Source: Hydractinia symbiolongicarpus
Taxonomy: Eukaryota > Cnidaria > Hydrozoa > Anthoathecata > Hydractiniidae
Length of the DNA: 64,000 nucleotides
Reading direction: 5' to 3'
NCBI RefSeq assembly: GCF_029227915.1
Contig: NC_079885.1
Coordinates: forward strand, 5,272,001-5,336,000
Shown here: positions 22,312 to 36,170 of the stretch, one piece after another
Layout of the letters: the number at the start of each line of letters is the position of its first letter
How positions within the stretch are numbered: position 1 is the stretch's first letter
The notes under the pieces: generated by a model
Seen by the model: the letters and a program-made list of their open reading frames with translations, nothing else
Told to the model about the DNA's origin: nothing
Databases searched by the model: none
Translations under genes and position numbers: made by a program

Positions 22312-23224
22312 GTTTTATTAAAAGCTTTTTTACGTTTCTAAGTTATAATTTTATTATTTATACCGAGATTCACTTAACCAAACAAACAAACAAAAACTTA
22401 AACAAGTTATTTAAAGTTTTTTATGATCCGTAAAAAACTTGACAAAGAACGCAATGCTCACAAGAATTTGTTGCGATTAAAAATATTGATCGCTCTGTCA
22501 CTGAGATTGTGGACTGCTTTATTGTCAAGGCGTTTCGAAAATTTCCTGTCAATCACAACATAAAATAAGACAAACGAGTAGCAAAAATTGAATTCTTTCC
22601 CCTTTCGATACCAAACCGCCGATTACGTTTGTTTTGGCACGTGTCTTCCAGCCCCTTTCTACCCCTTTACAAAGGATTAAAACCCTAAGAAATTAACCCT
22701 CAGGATGAAGGAAAAAACATAAAAGCAAAATGAAAAGAAATCTGTTTTTTTGTCGAATAAAACATTTTGAAAACAACTCTCAGTAAAGAATTTCAATGTT
22801 GCGTCATGGCTGACAATTATTAATTTACTGACCTCGGCCAAGAGCACGCGTAACTCGATTTGTACTTTTGACTTGGGGCTTTTCTTTTTACAATACTACA
22901 TAAAATATCAGATTTTATTTATATATGAAAAAAGAACTTTGAGAGAAAAGTTTTATTTTGAATTTTTTGACATAAGTATGGTATGAGAATACATGCGCAA
23001 CAAAATAAAGAGCTTAAAATCAGCCAAAAGATATACGACCTCAATATTCAGGCTGCATATTTTTTCATTTTTAGAGAAAATCTTTGAGAAATTCCGGTAC
23101 ATGTACTTTTTTTTAAGTTTTGAAAGTAGAAAAAGCAGTCTGATTTACGTAAAAAAATTTAATTTTTTTCGCTGTTTTATGTTAGGACACGGATTTTTAA
23201 ACACATTATAAAGTCAGTTCATTG
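22312..23224. other. Gene-free stretch
   Basis: AT-rich; no supported exon or clear element. Confidence 0.4.
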
Positions 23225-23313
23225 CAACCTCGTTCCCAGGGCATTTTTCCTTGTTGATAAAGTTGATTGGCCACTCCGTAATAACGGCTGACAAGACTCT
23301 GGGGACGAGATTG
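23225..23313. mobile_element. Short MITE, second copy
   Basis: CAACCTCGTTCCCAGGGC at the left, complement of ACTCTGGGGACGAGATTG at the right; same family as 5246-5323. Confidence 0.55.
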
Positions 23314-24486
23314 AGTTTATTGTTCTACTCTGCTTTTTTTCGTATTTTAATCTTGACTTATTGAATTTTGCTGTTCGAGTTGATTTCCATTTAATTCAAA
23401 GAAGATACGATCGTTCAAAGAATATCGAATGGTTTATAACATAAATAATGGTAGGTATAAGTTTCTTAATTTTTTGAAGTTAGAAAAAGTATAGTAGTGA
23501 AAGTGTCTTAATTATTTTGATGCTTCAGCATTTAGTTTCTTATAAACAGGTTTCTTATAAAAAAGTACGTGCACTGCAAACATGAATTGTCAATAAACTA
23601 CATCACCAATTGCAAACTTTCTTATAAAAAACGTGTCGAAAGAAATTTTAATAAAAGTAAACAGAAAAACTGTCTATAGTCCAGCCACAGCAGGCGGCCA
23701 TCTTTTAAATAACCCTGATTAAAATTGTGGCGTCAGTCCTGTACTTCCTTCTATTGAACATTTATCCCGAGATATCAGATGTCTAGAACAAGACTATTAC
23801 GCGATTTAATATGACGTCACACTTAATTTATCACCAAGGCAACTAAACAAGGCCTGCTTGTGGTAACGAAACTTTCAATTAAAAAAATGGCTGCATGGTT
23901 GCCACTGACGTAATAAATGTGTTCTGTATCTGCCTCCAGCGTGTATTGCCAGGGTTGATCATTATAGCCCTTAATTCTACCAATAGATTACTAAATAACG
24001 AGGCTTTTCTTAAGACAAAGTTTATAAATACTGATTCTATATGTGTATCAAATTTATGACGTCAGTAGCAACTTGCACAGCCCGAACCACAACGATGCCT
24101 AATTATAAAGGCAATTTTCATCAGGCAGGAATTACTGTAAGATTATTCCGAATATTTATACAAGATATAGTCACATTAGAGGTAGAAACACTGTTATCAA
24201 TGTGGGCCCTGTGTTCTATAAAGTATATTGTGTGTATTTAGTTTTTGTCAAGCAACTTATTATCTAGACAAGAAATTAAAATCTGTTTTAATACCCCTAT
24301 CAATTTGATGTGCTGTATACGTGAGTGTTACAACTTCAGTGAGTAGAACTGCTAATATATCACGAAACTATAAGGCAACATAAAATGGTATAACTTTTGA
24401 AATGGGCGTGACATATCGTGGTTAAAAGTTTTCTAAATTTGATGTCGTATATAAGGTATATCAAGTAGAACATTTTTAATGAATAA
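23314..24486. other. Gene-free stretch
   Basis: AT-rich, with isolated TGACGTCA sites (23812 region, 24058 region). No exon could be supported. Confidence 0.4.
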
Positions 24487-24560
24487 TAGACCTATTTCAA
24501 TATCCATTTTCATTCCGCAAAATACACAACTGGAATAGCGTACTAACATGATAACGAGAT
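24487..24560. repeat. Dispersed repeat, copy 2
   Basis: ATAGACCTATTTCAATATCC followed by CATGATAACGAGATTAGTT, as at 13029 and, inverted, 61185-61265. Confidence 0.5.
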
Positions 24561-24884
24561 TAGTTTAGAGATAATTTTAATTTGTCAGCGAAGTGATGTA
24601 CATATAGTTTGTTTACGTTTATTTTTTCTCAAATTTACTTGTCAAATGGGCAAATTATGAACTTTTGGTAAAAGAAATAGAAATTAGCATTTATTTTATA
24701 CCCATTGGGCTTATTAAAGTTGCTGGTTTAAGTTTTCTTACTAGTGTTTAGCTAGCTAAGGTTAATTGGTTTGGATTTTATATATAGTTACACTAGCACA
24801 CTAGCATTTGTTACTACTAGTTAGCTAGTTGGAGCTTTAACCAACGTTGTAGACATATATATACACTTTATTCTTTGTTATTGG

Positions 24885-25049
<165 letters not shown>

Positions 25050-25171
25050 ATGGCCGCATTTGGTAGACAATTTGTGCCAAAAAATGCAACCTTTGGTAGA
25101 CACGGTCATTTGGTAGACAATTTCGTGTCCACCAAAATATTTATATATATATATTTAACATTTGGTAGACA

Positions 25172-26306
25172 AAAAAGCAATTTTCTTTTATGCCACCTTC
25201 TTCTGCACCAAGTACTCTGTTAACACCAAAAATTTGAACTCTATTAGGTCTTTGGCTGCTGAGAAATATCACTTTTAAAAATGGTTGTTGTATATATGCG
25301 AAAGTCAAATGCGTCATCATTTGGTAGACACGGCATATATTTCGACTTTCATGGAAGCCTGGTACCTATAAATGGGAATCAACTTCGCCTTAAACAGTGT
25401 CTTAATACTATAACATGGTAAAAAAAATATTAACATTCCCGTTATTTGTTTATGGCTTCCACTTAAAAATATATACTTTATACATTTATGCTGGGCGTAT
25501 TCCACCCCATCCTGTTGGGTTTTTTTTAATAACTCGTTTTTGCTCTGATAAAAAGCAATTTTCTTTTATGCCACCTTCTTCTGCACCAAGTACTCTGTTA
25601 ACACCAAAAATTTGAACTCTATTAGGTCTTTGGCTGCTGAGAAATATCACTTTTAAAAATGGTTGTTGTATATATGCGAAAGTCAAATGCGTCATCATTT
25701 GGTAGACACGGCATATATTTCGACTTTCATGGAAGCCTGGTACCTATAAATGGGAATCAACTTCGCCTTAAACAGTGTCTTAATACTATAACATGGTAAA
25801 AAAAATATTAACATTCCCGTTATTTGTTTATGGCTTCCACTTAAAAATATATACTTTATACATTTATGCTGGGCGTATTCCACCCCATCCTGTTGGGTTT
25901 TTTTTAATAACTCGTTTTTGCTCTGATAAAAAGCAATTTTCTTTTATGCCACCTTCTTCTGCACCAAGTACTCTGTTAACACCAAAAATTTGAACTCTAT
26001 TAGGTCTTTGGCTGCTGAGAAATATCACTTTTAAAAATGGTTGTTGTATATATGCGAAAGTCAAATGCGTCATCATTTGGTAGACACGGCATATATTTCG
26101 ACTTTCATGGAAGCCTGGTACCTATAAATGGGAATCAACTTCGCTTTAAACAGTGTCTTAATACTATAGCATGGTAAAAAGAATATTAACATTCCCGTTA
26201 TTTGTTTATGGCTTCCACTTGAAAATATATACTTTATACATTTATGCTGGGCGTATTCCACCCCATCCTGTTGGGTTTTTTCTAATAACTCGTTTTTGCT
26301 CTGATA
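25172..26306. repeat. 378-base tandem repeat, three copies
   Basis: Landmarks recur at exact 378-base steps (e.g. the G of AAAGCAATTTTC at 25177, 25555, 25933). Each unit carries one CATTTGGTAGACACGGC. The mirrored site in the right arm has two copies. Short frames of 62, 66 and 70 codons repeat with it, but on both strands and in several frames, so they are probably not genes. Confidence 0.9.
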
Positions 26307-28647
26307 CTTATTGAGTCTTTTTATATTTATCTATTAGGCAATCACATGCTATTTTGTTAGGTCTAAGACCTTTCAAACCCTTGGATATTGTCTATTACTT
26401 AAAACTACCCCTTAAGATCATAATCGGGAAAATTTGATAATCTTAGATAGGATAATCCTTAGAACATGAAACTTACATCACAACTTTAGTTCATCAAGGG
26501 AAAATATTCCGAAAATATGGAAGACGTGCTTAATCCAATTTTTAATATTTTTGAATTTAACCCAAAATCCTGGAAAATCGGATTTTCGTGCAATTTTGTA
26601 TTTGGTATTTCATGCTTCACAAAAAATGTGCTCACATAAGTAAACAAGTTTTGCTCCTATTTTGTTCCTTTCCTGACGTACACTATGTGCCAAATGGGAT
26701 TTAATTGGACTCTTCCTAGTCATAACATGATTGAAATATTCCCAGACTGAATAGTGTTAAATTGTCCCCTTAACTGCAAAAATCGAACTTGCATTTAAAT
26801 TACTTTATTCTTTAGGGAATTATTGTTAGTTTGTAATTTTTTTATTTTTTTTATTCGGACATTTATCGATAAAATTGCTTAAATACAATATCACCTATGG
26901 ATCCTTCCGAGACTCTGTATAGGCTAGCTTAACGATTGGTCCTCCCGTTTGTAAACAGATCGCTGCCTTGAAAGGTGGACCAGAGCATTAAAAGATTGGA
27001 CAGCCTAACTATAAGCGCGTACGCCCGTTGATTGAAAAAGGGTCACAAATTTTAACTGTTAACCATTGTCGTTATGCGAGTTTTTGAATAAATGAATTCA
27101 AAGTGGAAGATGGGTCAGGACATCGTCACTACTTATTTTTAGCTCTCTACTTAATACTTAATTTGCCGTTTATGTTTAAGTACAAATATTTCTAGCTCAG
27201 AAAGATGCCTTTATAAAAACCTAACCTGACCTAAATTTTTTCAACTAGCTTCGAAGATCTCACTTTTGTTTTAGTCACAGAAATAAATTAAGCAACTTGA
27301 ACTGAACTTAATACAATTCAGTTACTTAAATAAACGTCCGGAAAAGGCAACTCTTCTATGGAACCATTTGAAGAGGACATATATACTTGTTTTGACCTTT
27401 TTACGTTTCAAGACCTTTACTTTTGTAATATTTGTTTTTGATAAATTTGACATGTTAAGCGTTTCATCACGGTTTTTTAAATCATGTATAAATCTTAAGC
27501 AAATCAAATCAAATATAAGATTTTGGTTTAAAACGTTGATCGCATGCGGAAGCAGAAAATATTCAACTAACTAAGCCAACTGTACCATGTTGTTCTAACC
27601 AATTTCATTGTTTCTTTTTTGATTATTTTTAAATGACGCTTTATCTATGGTAAACTCTACTAAAATACATTCACTTTTTATTAACCAAACTTGTTGAATG
27701 CAGATTCTACAGTTAATTTTGTAACGTAGCTAGTCTATATTTTTATTTAAATAGGCCATGGCTTTAAACATTCAAACTTTTCCACGAAATAAATCTAAAC
27801 GGAGTAACAACACTAGCTGCGTAGCCTGTGCTTTTATTAAAAACAAGGTTGTATATATACGATAAATAATTCCTAATTTCATGTTTTTAAAACTTTAATT
27901 TACCAATATTTTTCTTATCTACAACTCAGTATAGGTAAATTAAAATGCAGTAACTTGTTTGATATTCAAAATTTCCTGCTTTGGCGACGTTATTGTCACA
28001 GTCAAACCGCTTACGAGCATAACTTTTAAACGCTTACGAGCGTAACTTCAAAATTATCAAACAAACTGCTATAACAGATTATTTATATGCATTATTGTCT
28101 TGAAAATTTCACTCTTTATTATAATTTTGGTGAGGATCTCAAATATTTTATCCATTTTACTGTTAAATACTTTTAAAAAAACTGGGATATAAGAAAGAGA
28201 ATAAATATAAAAATACGGTTAGTGTCTATTAATTTTTAAAAATTAAACTTAATAAAACTGTTTTGTCACTGGTTTAATTTAAAGGCGTAGCCACAGTCTA
28301 TTGCTTATATCATTGGAGTTATTTTAATTAAAGCGCTCAATCTGGCATATACCGCCGATTCACTGGTTTAGTTTCTATAATAATTGTCATTGTCCGTCTG
28401 TCGGTCAAAACTGGATTAGACTAAACCACGTACTAAATCTTCAAGCTACAAGTAACAAATGACAGAGATCTTGCTGTCGCGTTGAATTGGTTTCTAATTT
28501 TTGTAATATACAATTAATATTTCAGCACGGTCTTAAACTGGATCTTGACAAATGTTAACTAAATGACAGTTTTCTCTCTTTTCAAACTAAATATTATGGA
28601 CAGAAAAATAGAACATCATAATGGAAAAAAAACAAGACACTAAGCGA
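26307..28647. other. Left arm, gene-free outer part
   Basis: AT-rich, mirrored at 52973-55312. A Helitron 5'-like start (TCTATAATAATTGTCATTG, then GTCCGTCTGTC) lies near 28373. No coding support. Confidence 0.4.
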
Positions 28648-28773
28648 GCAATGGTGAGAAGTTCCAGATTGCCAGATATTTTCACCTAGGCTGAACTCCA
28701 AATTTGTGTTCCCAATAAAGTATCGGTTGCCTAGGTAAAAAATATCTGCCAATCTGGAACTTCTCACCATTGC
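28648..28773. mobile_element. Foldback MITE, left-arm copy
   Basis: A 126-base hairpin element: GCAATGGTGAGAAGTTCCAG at one end and its complement at the other, with stems of about 42 bases and few mismatches. Mirrored at 52847-52972, so it was present before the inverted duplication. Confidence 0.75.
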
Positions 28774-29519
28774 CTCAACAAATAAATTTAAACGCGCACA
28801 AAGACGATTAATAAGTGCGTGTTATTGTCGAATTTCCACATTTTCAAAAAGCCATGCATACAGCATTTATTGTTTTCCACGGCGAAACGGCTATTTACAA
28901 ATTTTAGAACAAGGAAAAAATATTCGGAACTATAAACGCTCCTTCAAGGTTGATGATGTTGTGTTGGTATCGGAGATTGGAAGATGTACATGTTATCTTT
29001 TCTTACGATAATTGAACAAACTATAATGATGAGAAATTGTAATGGGCAACGAACACTCTATTTCAAATTGGTTTTACTTGTTGATGTTAGTGAAGGATAA
29101 TGCCCCAGCGAACCAAGAAAAATGGTCTTCTTTAACTTTTTATGCATTAACTCTGTGCAGGAGTTCATGTACCTTAGATGCACAGAAGACATTTCGAAGG
29201 AAGCCATAATGTTATTGCTGTTCGTAGGCAACACATTGGAGTGAGCATTGGGATCTCTTCCCAGTTGTGATTTATTATAGTAAGTTGTTTTCTTGCTGAG
29301 AACACCACTCTTTTCACTAATTGGACTAATGCCTAGTGTCGTAAAATAGGAAGTATTTTCAGTTTGTGCTGCTTATGGTAGTTGTGGTGAGTGGTTTGTA
29401 GTCCTTTAGCTCTACGTGTTTTTATTTTGCACATTTCCTGGTTAAATCTTCTGACATTGTGTAATAAAACAATAATTTTTACACAAAGTCAAAAATTATA
29501 AGTATGGTTAATTTGTCAG
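28774..29519. other. Left arm, gene-free
   Basis: No coding support; mirrored at about 52100-52846. Confidence 0.4.
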
Positions 29520-32490
29520 ATGTGTCAGAAAGTATAGGCTCCAAAATGGAGCCTTGGTAGACAATCAGAGGAAAATTATATTATGCCGTATTATCTAACA
29601 TTTTAAAATTTATATGAACAAAACTGCAGCATTTGGTGGACACTAAGTAAAAATGTGGTTTTATTACATAGAATCAAAAACTATAGGGACAAAAATGAAG
29701 CATTTGGTAGACAATCTGAGGAAAATTACATTTTGCCGTACTATCTAATAACTTAAAATTTATATCAACAAAAATGCAGCATTTGGTGGACAATGGATGA
29801 TAGATTGTGGCGTTATAAGACAATTTTAAAAATTATAGGCATAAAAATGCAGCATTTGGTGGACAATCAGAAAAAAATTGCATGTTGCGGTATAATCTAA
29901 TACTTCAAAATTATATATAAACAAAAATGCAGCATTTGGTGGACAATGGATAATAGATTGTGGCGTTATAAGACTATTTTAAAAATTATAGGCACAAAAA
30001 TGCAGCATTTGGTGGACAATCAGACAAAAATTGCATGTTGCGGTATAATCTAATACTTCAAAATATATGTAAACAAAAATGCAGCATTTAGTGGACACTA
30101 AGTGAAATAGTGTATTTTGACAGGATTTTTTGATATTTAAAACATCTATATATACAAAAATTGAGCATTTGGTGGGCAATAAGTGAAATAATGCGCTTTT
30201 ATTGCACAATATCAAATATGATAGGCTCAAATATGGAGCATTTGGAAGACAATTGGAGGAAAATTACCCTTTGCGGTACTATCTAATATTTTAAAATTTT
30301 TATGAACAAAAATGCAGTATTTGGTGGACAATTGCAACGTTATAACACAATTTTAAAAAATAAAGGCCCAAAAATGCAGCATTTGGTGGACAATCAGACA
30401 AAAATTGATTGTTTTGGTAGAATCTAATACTCCAAAATTTATGTAAACAAAAATGCAGCATTTGGTGGACACTAAGTGAAATAGTGTATTTGAACGGGAT
30501 TTTTTGATATTTAAAACATCTATATATACAAAAATTGAGCATTTGGTGGTCAATAAGTGAAATAATGTGCTTTTATTGCACAATATCAAATATTATAGGC
30601 TCAAAAATGGAGCATTTGGTAGACAATCAGAGGAAAATTACATTTTCCGTACAATTTAATGACTTAAAATTTATATCAACAAAAATGAAGCATTTGGTGG
30701 ACAATGGATGATACATTGCGGCGTTATAAGACAATTTCAAAAATTATAGGTATAAAAATGCAGCATTTGGTGGACAATCAGAAAAAAGTTGCATGTTGCG
30801 GTATAATCTAACATTTCAAAATTTATATAAACAAAAATGCAGCATTTGGTGGACACTAAGTGAAAAAATGTGGTTTCATTACATAGAATCAAAAATTATA
30901 GGCACAAAATTAAAGCATTTGTTAGACAATCTGAGGAAAACTACATTTTGCCGTACTATCTAATAACATAAAATTAATATGAACAAAAATGCAGCATTTG
31001 GTGGACAATGGATGATAGATTGTGGCGTTATAAGGCAATTTTAAAAATTATAGGCACAAAAATGCAACATTTGGTGGACAATCAGAAAAAAATTGCATGT
31101 TGCGGTATAATCTAATACTTCAAAATTATATATAAACAAAAATGCAGCATTTGGTGGACAATGGATAATAGATTGTGGCGTTATAAGACAATTTTAAAAA
31201 TTATAGGCACAGAAATGCAGCATTTGGTTGACAATCAGACAAAAATTGCATGTTGCGGTATAATCTAATACTTCAAAATTATATATAAACAAAAATTCAG
31301 CATTTGGTGGACAATGGATAATAGATTGTGGCGTTATAAGACAATTTTAAAAATTATAGGCACAGAAATTCAGCATTTGGTTGACAATCAGACAAAAATT
31401 GCATGTTGCGGTATAATCTAATACTCCAAAATTTATGTGAACAAAAATGCAGCATTTAGTGGACACTAAGTGAAAAAATGTGGTTTCATTACATAGAATC
31501 AAAAATTATAGGCACAAAAATGCAGCATTTGGTGGACAATCAGAAAAAAATTGCATGTTGCGGTATAATCTAATACTTCAAAATTATATATAAACAAAAA
31601 TGCAGCATTTGGTGGACAATGGATAATAGATTGTGGCGTTATAAGACTATTTTAAAAATTATAGGCACAAAAATGCAGCATTTGGTGGACAATCAGACAA
31701 AAATTGCATGTTGCGGTATAATCTAATACTCCAAAATTTATATAAACAAAAATGCAGCATTTGGTGGACACTAAGTGAAAAAATGTGGTTTTGTTACAGA
31801 ATCAAAAATTATAGGCACAAAATTGAAGCATTTGGTAGACAATCTGAGAAAAATTACATTTTTCCATACTATCTAATAACTTAAAATTAATATGAACAAA
31901 AATGCAGCATTTGGTGGACAATTGCGGCGTTATAACACAATTTTGAAAACTATAGGCACAAAAATGCATTATTTGGTGGATAATCAGACGAAAATTGCAT
32001 GTTGCGGTATAATCTAATACTTCAAAATTTATGTAAACAAAAATGCAGCATTTGGTGGACACTAAGTAAAATAGTGTATTTTGACGGGATTTTTTGATAT
32101 TTAAAACATCTATATATACAAAAATTGAGCATTTGGTGGGCAATAAGTGAAATAATGCGCCTTTATTGCACAATATCAAATATTATAGGCTGAAAAATGG
32201 AGCATTTGGTAGACAATCAGAGGAAAATTACATTTTGCCGTACTATCTAATAACTTAAAATTTATATCAACAAAAATGCAGCATTTGGTGGTCACTAAGT
32301 GAAATAGTGTATTTTGACGGGATTTTTTGATATTTAAAACATCTATATATACAAAAATTGAGCATTTAGTGGTCAATAAGTGAAATAATGCGCTTTTATT
32401 GCACAATATCAAATATTATAGGATAAAAAATGCAGCATTTGGTGGACAATCAGACAAAAATTACATGTTGCGGTATAATCTAATACTTAC
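29520..32490. repeat. CATTTGGTRGACA array, left arm
   Basis: About forty copies of a degenerate unit with core CATTTGGTGGACA (also TAGACA, GGTCA, AGTGGACA), spaced roughly 60-80 bases and all in one orientation. Spacers fall into a few recurring types (e.g. CTAAGTGAAATAGTGTATTT; GGCGTTATAAGACAATTTTA), giving higher-order repeats. It opens short frames by repetition only. Confidence 0.9.
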
Positions 32491-34268
32491 AACTGTCATT
32501 GTTACGACTAAATTGAAAACGCGTGCAGTTCACCACAAGTTATAACTTTTATTGGAAACCAAGCTATATTTAATTATCAATGACACTTAAAATATTAATG
32601 CAACGCATTATCAATGTAACATATCTATGCATATGAAATATACTTACAATAAGCAAAGAGTTAATCGTCCAACTTTAAAGTTTCGAATTATTTGAATAAG
32701 TAGCTATCCAGTTAGTGCGAAGTTTTACTTTGGAAAATTATCTGTTGAATCGGAAGGTTATGTTTAATATAAATAGAACTATTCGTTAGCCTGTGGAAGA
32801 ACCCACGGGTGCGCCGGTCTGAGCCTGTGCTCAGATTTTCACCTATCATGAGATTGCTGTTTTATGACCCTTTTATGTGACACAAACAGAATGCAACTAT
32901 TATTATATAGCTTTACTTATGAATAAATAAAAGTTTACAATGAGTTTAAATTTGAATTTTCCTTATAAATAGAGCTAGTCTGCTTCGTGGTTTGCTCGCC
33001 TGTAACGGCCAATTTGCTTCTTTTTGACGGGGATTGCTGTTGTTGCAAGTAACGCGCATTGTTTAGTGAAACAAATTTGTGAACATTTTCTGGAAAACTA
33101 GTGGAGTCCTAAAATTTATCTTTGACTTACTGTTATTCACGTGGCAACGTTTTCTTTGTCGATTAAAATTTGAGACATGTATTTTTTGGAAACTTCAAAG
33201 GAAAAAGAACATTTTCACTTTGGTTGTCACAGACAGATAAACATTTTTTTTACCTTTGTACTTTCTTTCGAATTTCAGCAATTTTGAGAAAACATTCTCT
33301 TTTGTAAGTCCGAATTTTGGTCTAGTTCGGTATTTTCAGTCATAACTTGGAAGAAAGAAAACAGACAAACGTTGTGTATTAATAAAATACATTTTTGCAT
33401 TAAATACACGCATTTCAAGTCATTAGAATATTGAATGTGTTATGTAAGAAACTTTCGCGGAAATGGAAATCAAAATAAGGCAACTGCAAATGTGTCCCCT
33501 GAGCGTATAGAGGACCTTCCATCTAGTGTGAATAATAAATTCATCATGTGTTAGTTTGTGTTTGACCTCGTATCTCCGAAAGAAGTCAAAACATTTTATT
33601 AAAATATAAATTTTCTCATCACATGTCCACGCTTTTTTGAAAACGTTGCCTTTAAAATGGCGGAATTGCTAATGTAATGCAAGTTACGACTACGCAGACG
33701 GAAGATATGCCTAATAGGTGCGAAAGAAAAACACTTTCATCTTTTTCACTTTCTCGAATTAAAAAATCGGAGAAGAAATTATAACTATTTTTTTAGATCC
33801 ACCAATATCAACAGTAGATGTTTAATAATAACAACAACGCGGTACGTAAGAGATACAAAATGAGTACTATTTTTGTGCAATAACTCTATATATTCTTATT
33901 CCTGGATTACATTTCAAGAGGAATTTCGTTTTAAAAATCATTGTAAAGGAATTCATATCCTGGAATGTCCTCATTTCATGGCAAAATTTAGACTCGGGTT
34001 GTTTCAGTTTTAGAAGCAATATTTAAAGATTGAGGCTTTTTTTATTTTGGTTAATTTGACATCTGAGGCTCGTGTCTTTATAAAAAGTGTGTATTCCGTG
34101 TAGTTTCTCATCATCGTATCAATTATTTCGCGTTATTCTCTCCTCTAGGCCTCGTGGTCTTTGAAAGAATAGCACTGGACACGAGAAGGCAATCACTACT
34201 TTAAGCCGCAATGTTGCTTCATCCCTGGACCTACATCACATTTAAGTGTTCAATTATGACTTTCCTGA
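32491..34268. other. Left arm: decayed Helitron and gene-free DNA
   Basis: Minus-strand 33250 to about 32780 runs from a CTGTCTGTGACAACCAAAG start to a 3' hairpin CCCGTGGGTTCTTCCACAGG followed by CTAACGAATAG, a worn Helitron; mirrored at about 46270-46740 on the plus strand. The rest has no coding support. Confidence 0.4.
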
Positions 34269-35559
34269 GAGGCCGCTCACACGTTAAATTTCATCCCAGG
34301 ATGAGTTTCGTACCCGGATGAGTTCATCTCTGTGTCTACTGAAAGTCCTCACAATGTTTACATGTTTAAAGCGGAATAAAATTTTATCCCGGGATGAGAT
34401 CATCACGTTAAATTTCATCCCTATCCTAAAGACAGGGTAAAATCGTGTCTCGGGATGAGATTAAGAAAAAAAACAAGTGTAAACACAATAATTCTTTTCA
34501 CAATGTTCACATGTTTAAAGCGGAATAAAATTTTATCCCGGGATGAGATCATCACGTTAAATTTCATCCCTATCCTAAAGACAGGGTAAAATCGTGTCTC
34601 GGGATGAGATTAAGAAAAAAAATAAGTGTAAACACAATAATTCTTTTCATTCCGGGATGAGAATGTTGAATGTACACTTTTCACATTTTTTGAACATCAT
34701 TTTAAATATAAGAACTATAAAATGAATCCGATCATTCTTTTTGTGACAATCGACGCAAAGAAGTAAAGAAAGCATTTGGAAAAAATTATGAAGAGGTTGG
34801 TTGTAACTTTCTTCGTTAATTTATATATGAAATAACGAAATTCCATCCTAAATTTATACGAGTTCAAATATTATTCCAGCATTAATTATGGTTCTCATGT
34901 GTTTGTACGAGAAAGTGTTTTAAAAATGCACGCCATTTTAATGTTATGCCTGCTGTATGCTAAAATGATGGTGTCTGTTTAAATTGGTAATTATTGATTT
35001 TTTATAGGAAATGTTAAAAAAAAATAAAGAGTGTACTGATTGATAGCGACGCAAAGGAAAATGAAGTGGAGGAAACTTTACCGATTGAAAATAGTGAGGA
35101 TTACACGGCCAACGGCGAGCCACCAACCTCAATCTTGCTCGTCGACATCTAGTCAATGCTTTGTTTCTACCAAACAGCTTCCCTCAGAAGAATTACATTG
35201 TTTCTATATTACTCTGCTAGTTGTATTAATAATACTATATGCAACTGTAACAGAAGGGATGTTATAGTTAAAATTGTTGATATATTTGTGATATTACACT
35301 ACTTCTCTCAGGCGCCATCGTTCTAGGTTTCTCGTTTGACCTTTCTACTCACAAATTAAAAAATATCACTTCAAATTATCATACGCAAAGTTAGCAAAAT
35401 TAATGTTTCATCCCGGGATGTGATTACTCATCCCGAGATGAAAATATGCTGATTTCATCCCTCGTTGAGGCTCACGTGTAAACACTTTTCGTTTCACGCC
35501 GGGACGAGTTCCATCCCGGGAAGAGATTTTGTCCTGTATGCGTATAAACGTGGTCTAAG
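34269..35559 (+). mobile_element. DNA-transposon-like element with 8-base flanking repeat, left arm
   Basis: Flanked by TTTCCTGA on both sides (34261-34268, 35560-35567). Ends are loosely inverted (GGCCGCTCACACG against GACCACGTTTATACG) and rich in CATCCCGGGATG palindromes. A 149-base segment is duplicated in tandem (from 34352 and 34501). Two possible coding exons lie inside; here a run of nine A near 35016 breaks the frame. Mirrored at 44017-45313. An eight-base duplication fits hAT or P-type elements, but the family is not proven. Confidence 0.5.
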
Positions 35560-36170
35560 TTTCCTGACAAAGACAATGTAATGTTTTATTGGTTAATCTG
35601 AGCTTACAAAATTATCGTTATCATCGTGCGTAACTTCTCACTGAAGATTATTATTGGGATGGTTTATCTAGCTTTCCAGATATAAAAGAAGACAACAGGC
35701 TCTGGGGTCGAGGTTAGAATTTGACAGCCTACAGTAGTGCAATTAACTGATCTTAGATTATTTTTAACCGTAAAATGAAACAAATGAACAGGAAAACAAA
35801 CAAATTTTACAAGTTTCTCATGTGGAGAAACTTGTAAAATTCGCAAATCAACTATTTATAAAAAATTTATTATTTGTTGTATCATGTGCAGCTGCGAAAT
35901 GGAAGCGCCAAAAAGGAAAAGAAAAACGAACTTAAGAAAAATTGCAATATTGTGGACATTAAGATACTGTTTTGGGCCATTTAATAATTACTTCATGCTA
36001 GCGGGTAGATAGATCTTCCCGTTTTTTCATGACGTAGCGTGACGGTAAATAAGGGGTCGATAGGGAATAGTAATAATTAGTGTTTTAGTTTAGAATTCGA
36101 ACGTTTGTAAACATGCATTTCAGTATAGTTTTGGCTTTGAACATACTGTTTATTCGGGAGTAAAAATGGC
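35560..36170. other. Left arm, gene-free
   Basis: Contains one terminus of the CAACCTCG MITE family near 35690. No coding support. Confidence 0.4.

Noticed and set aside
25317-26261. 62-, 66- and 70-codon frames in the 378-base repeats
   Set aside because: Open on both strands and overlapping; the unit length divisible by three makes them recur. No homologue recognised.
29520-32490. CRISPR-like appearance of the motif array
   Set aside because: The context is eukaryotic, spacers are themselves repetitive and of uneven length, and there are no cas genes.
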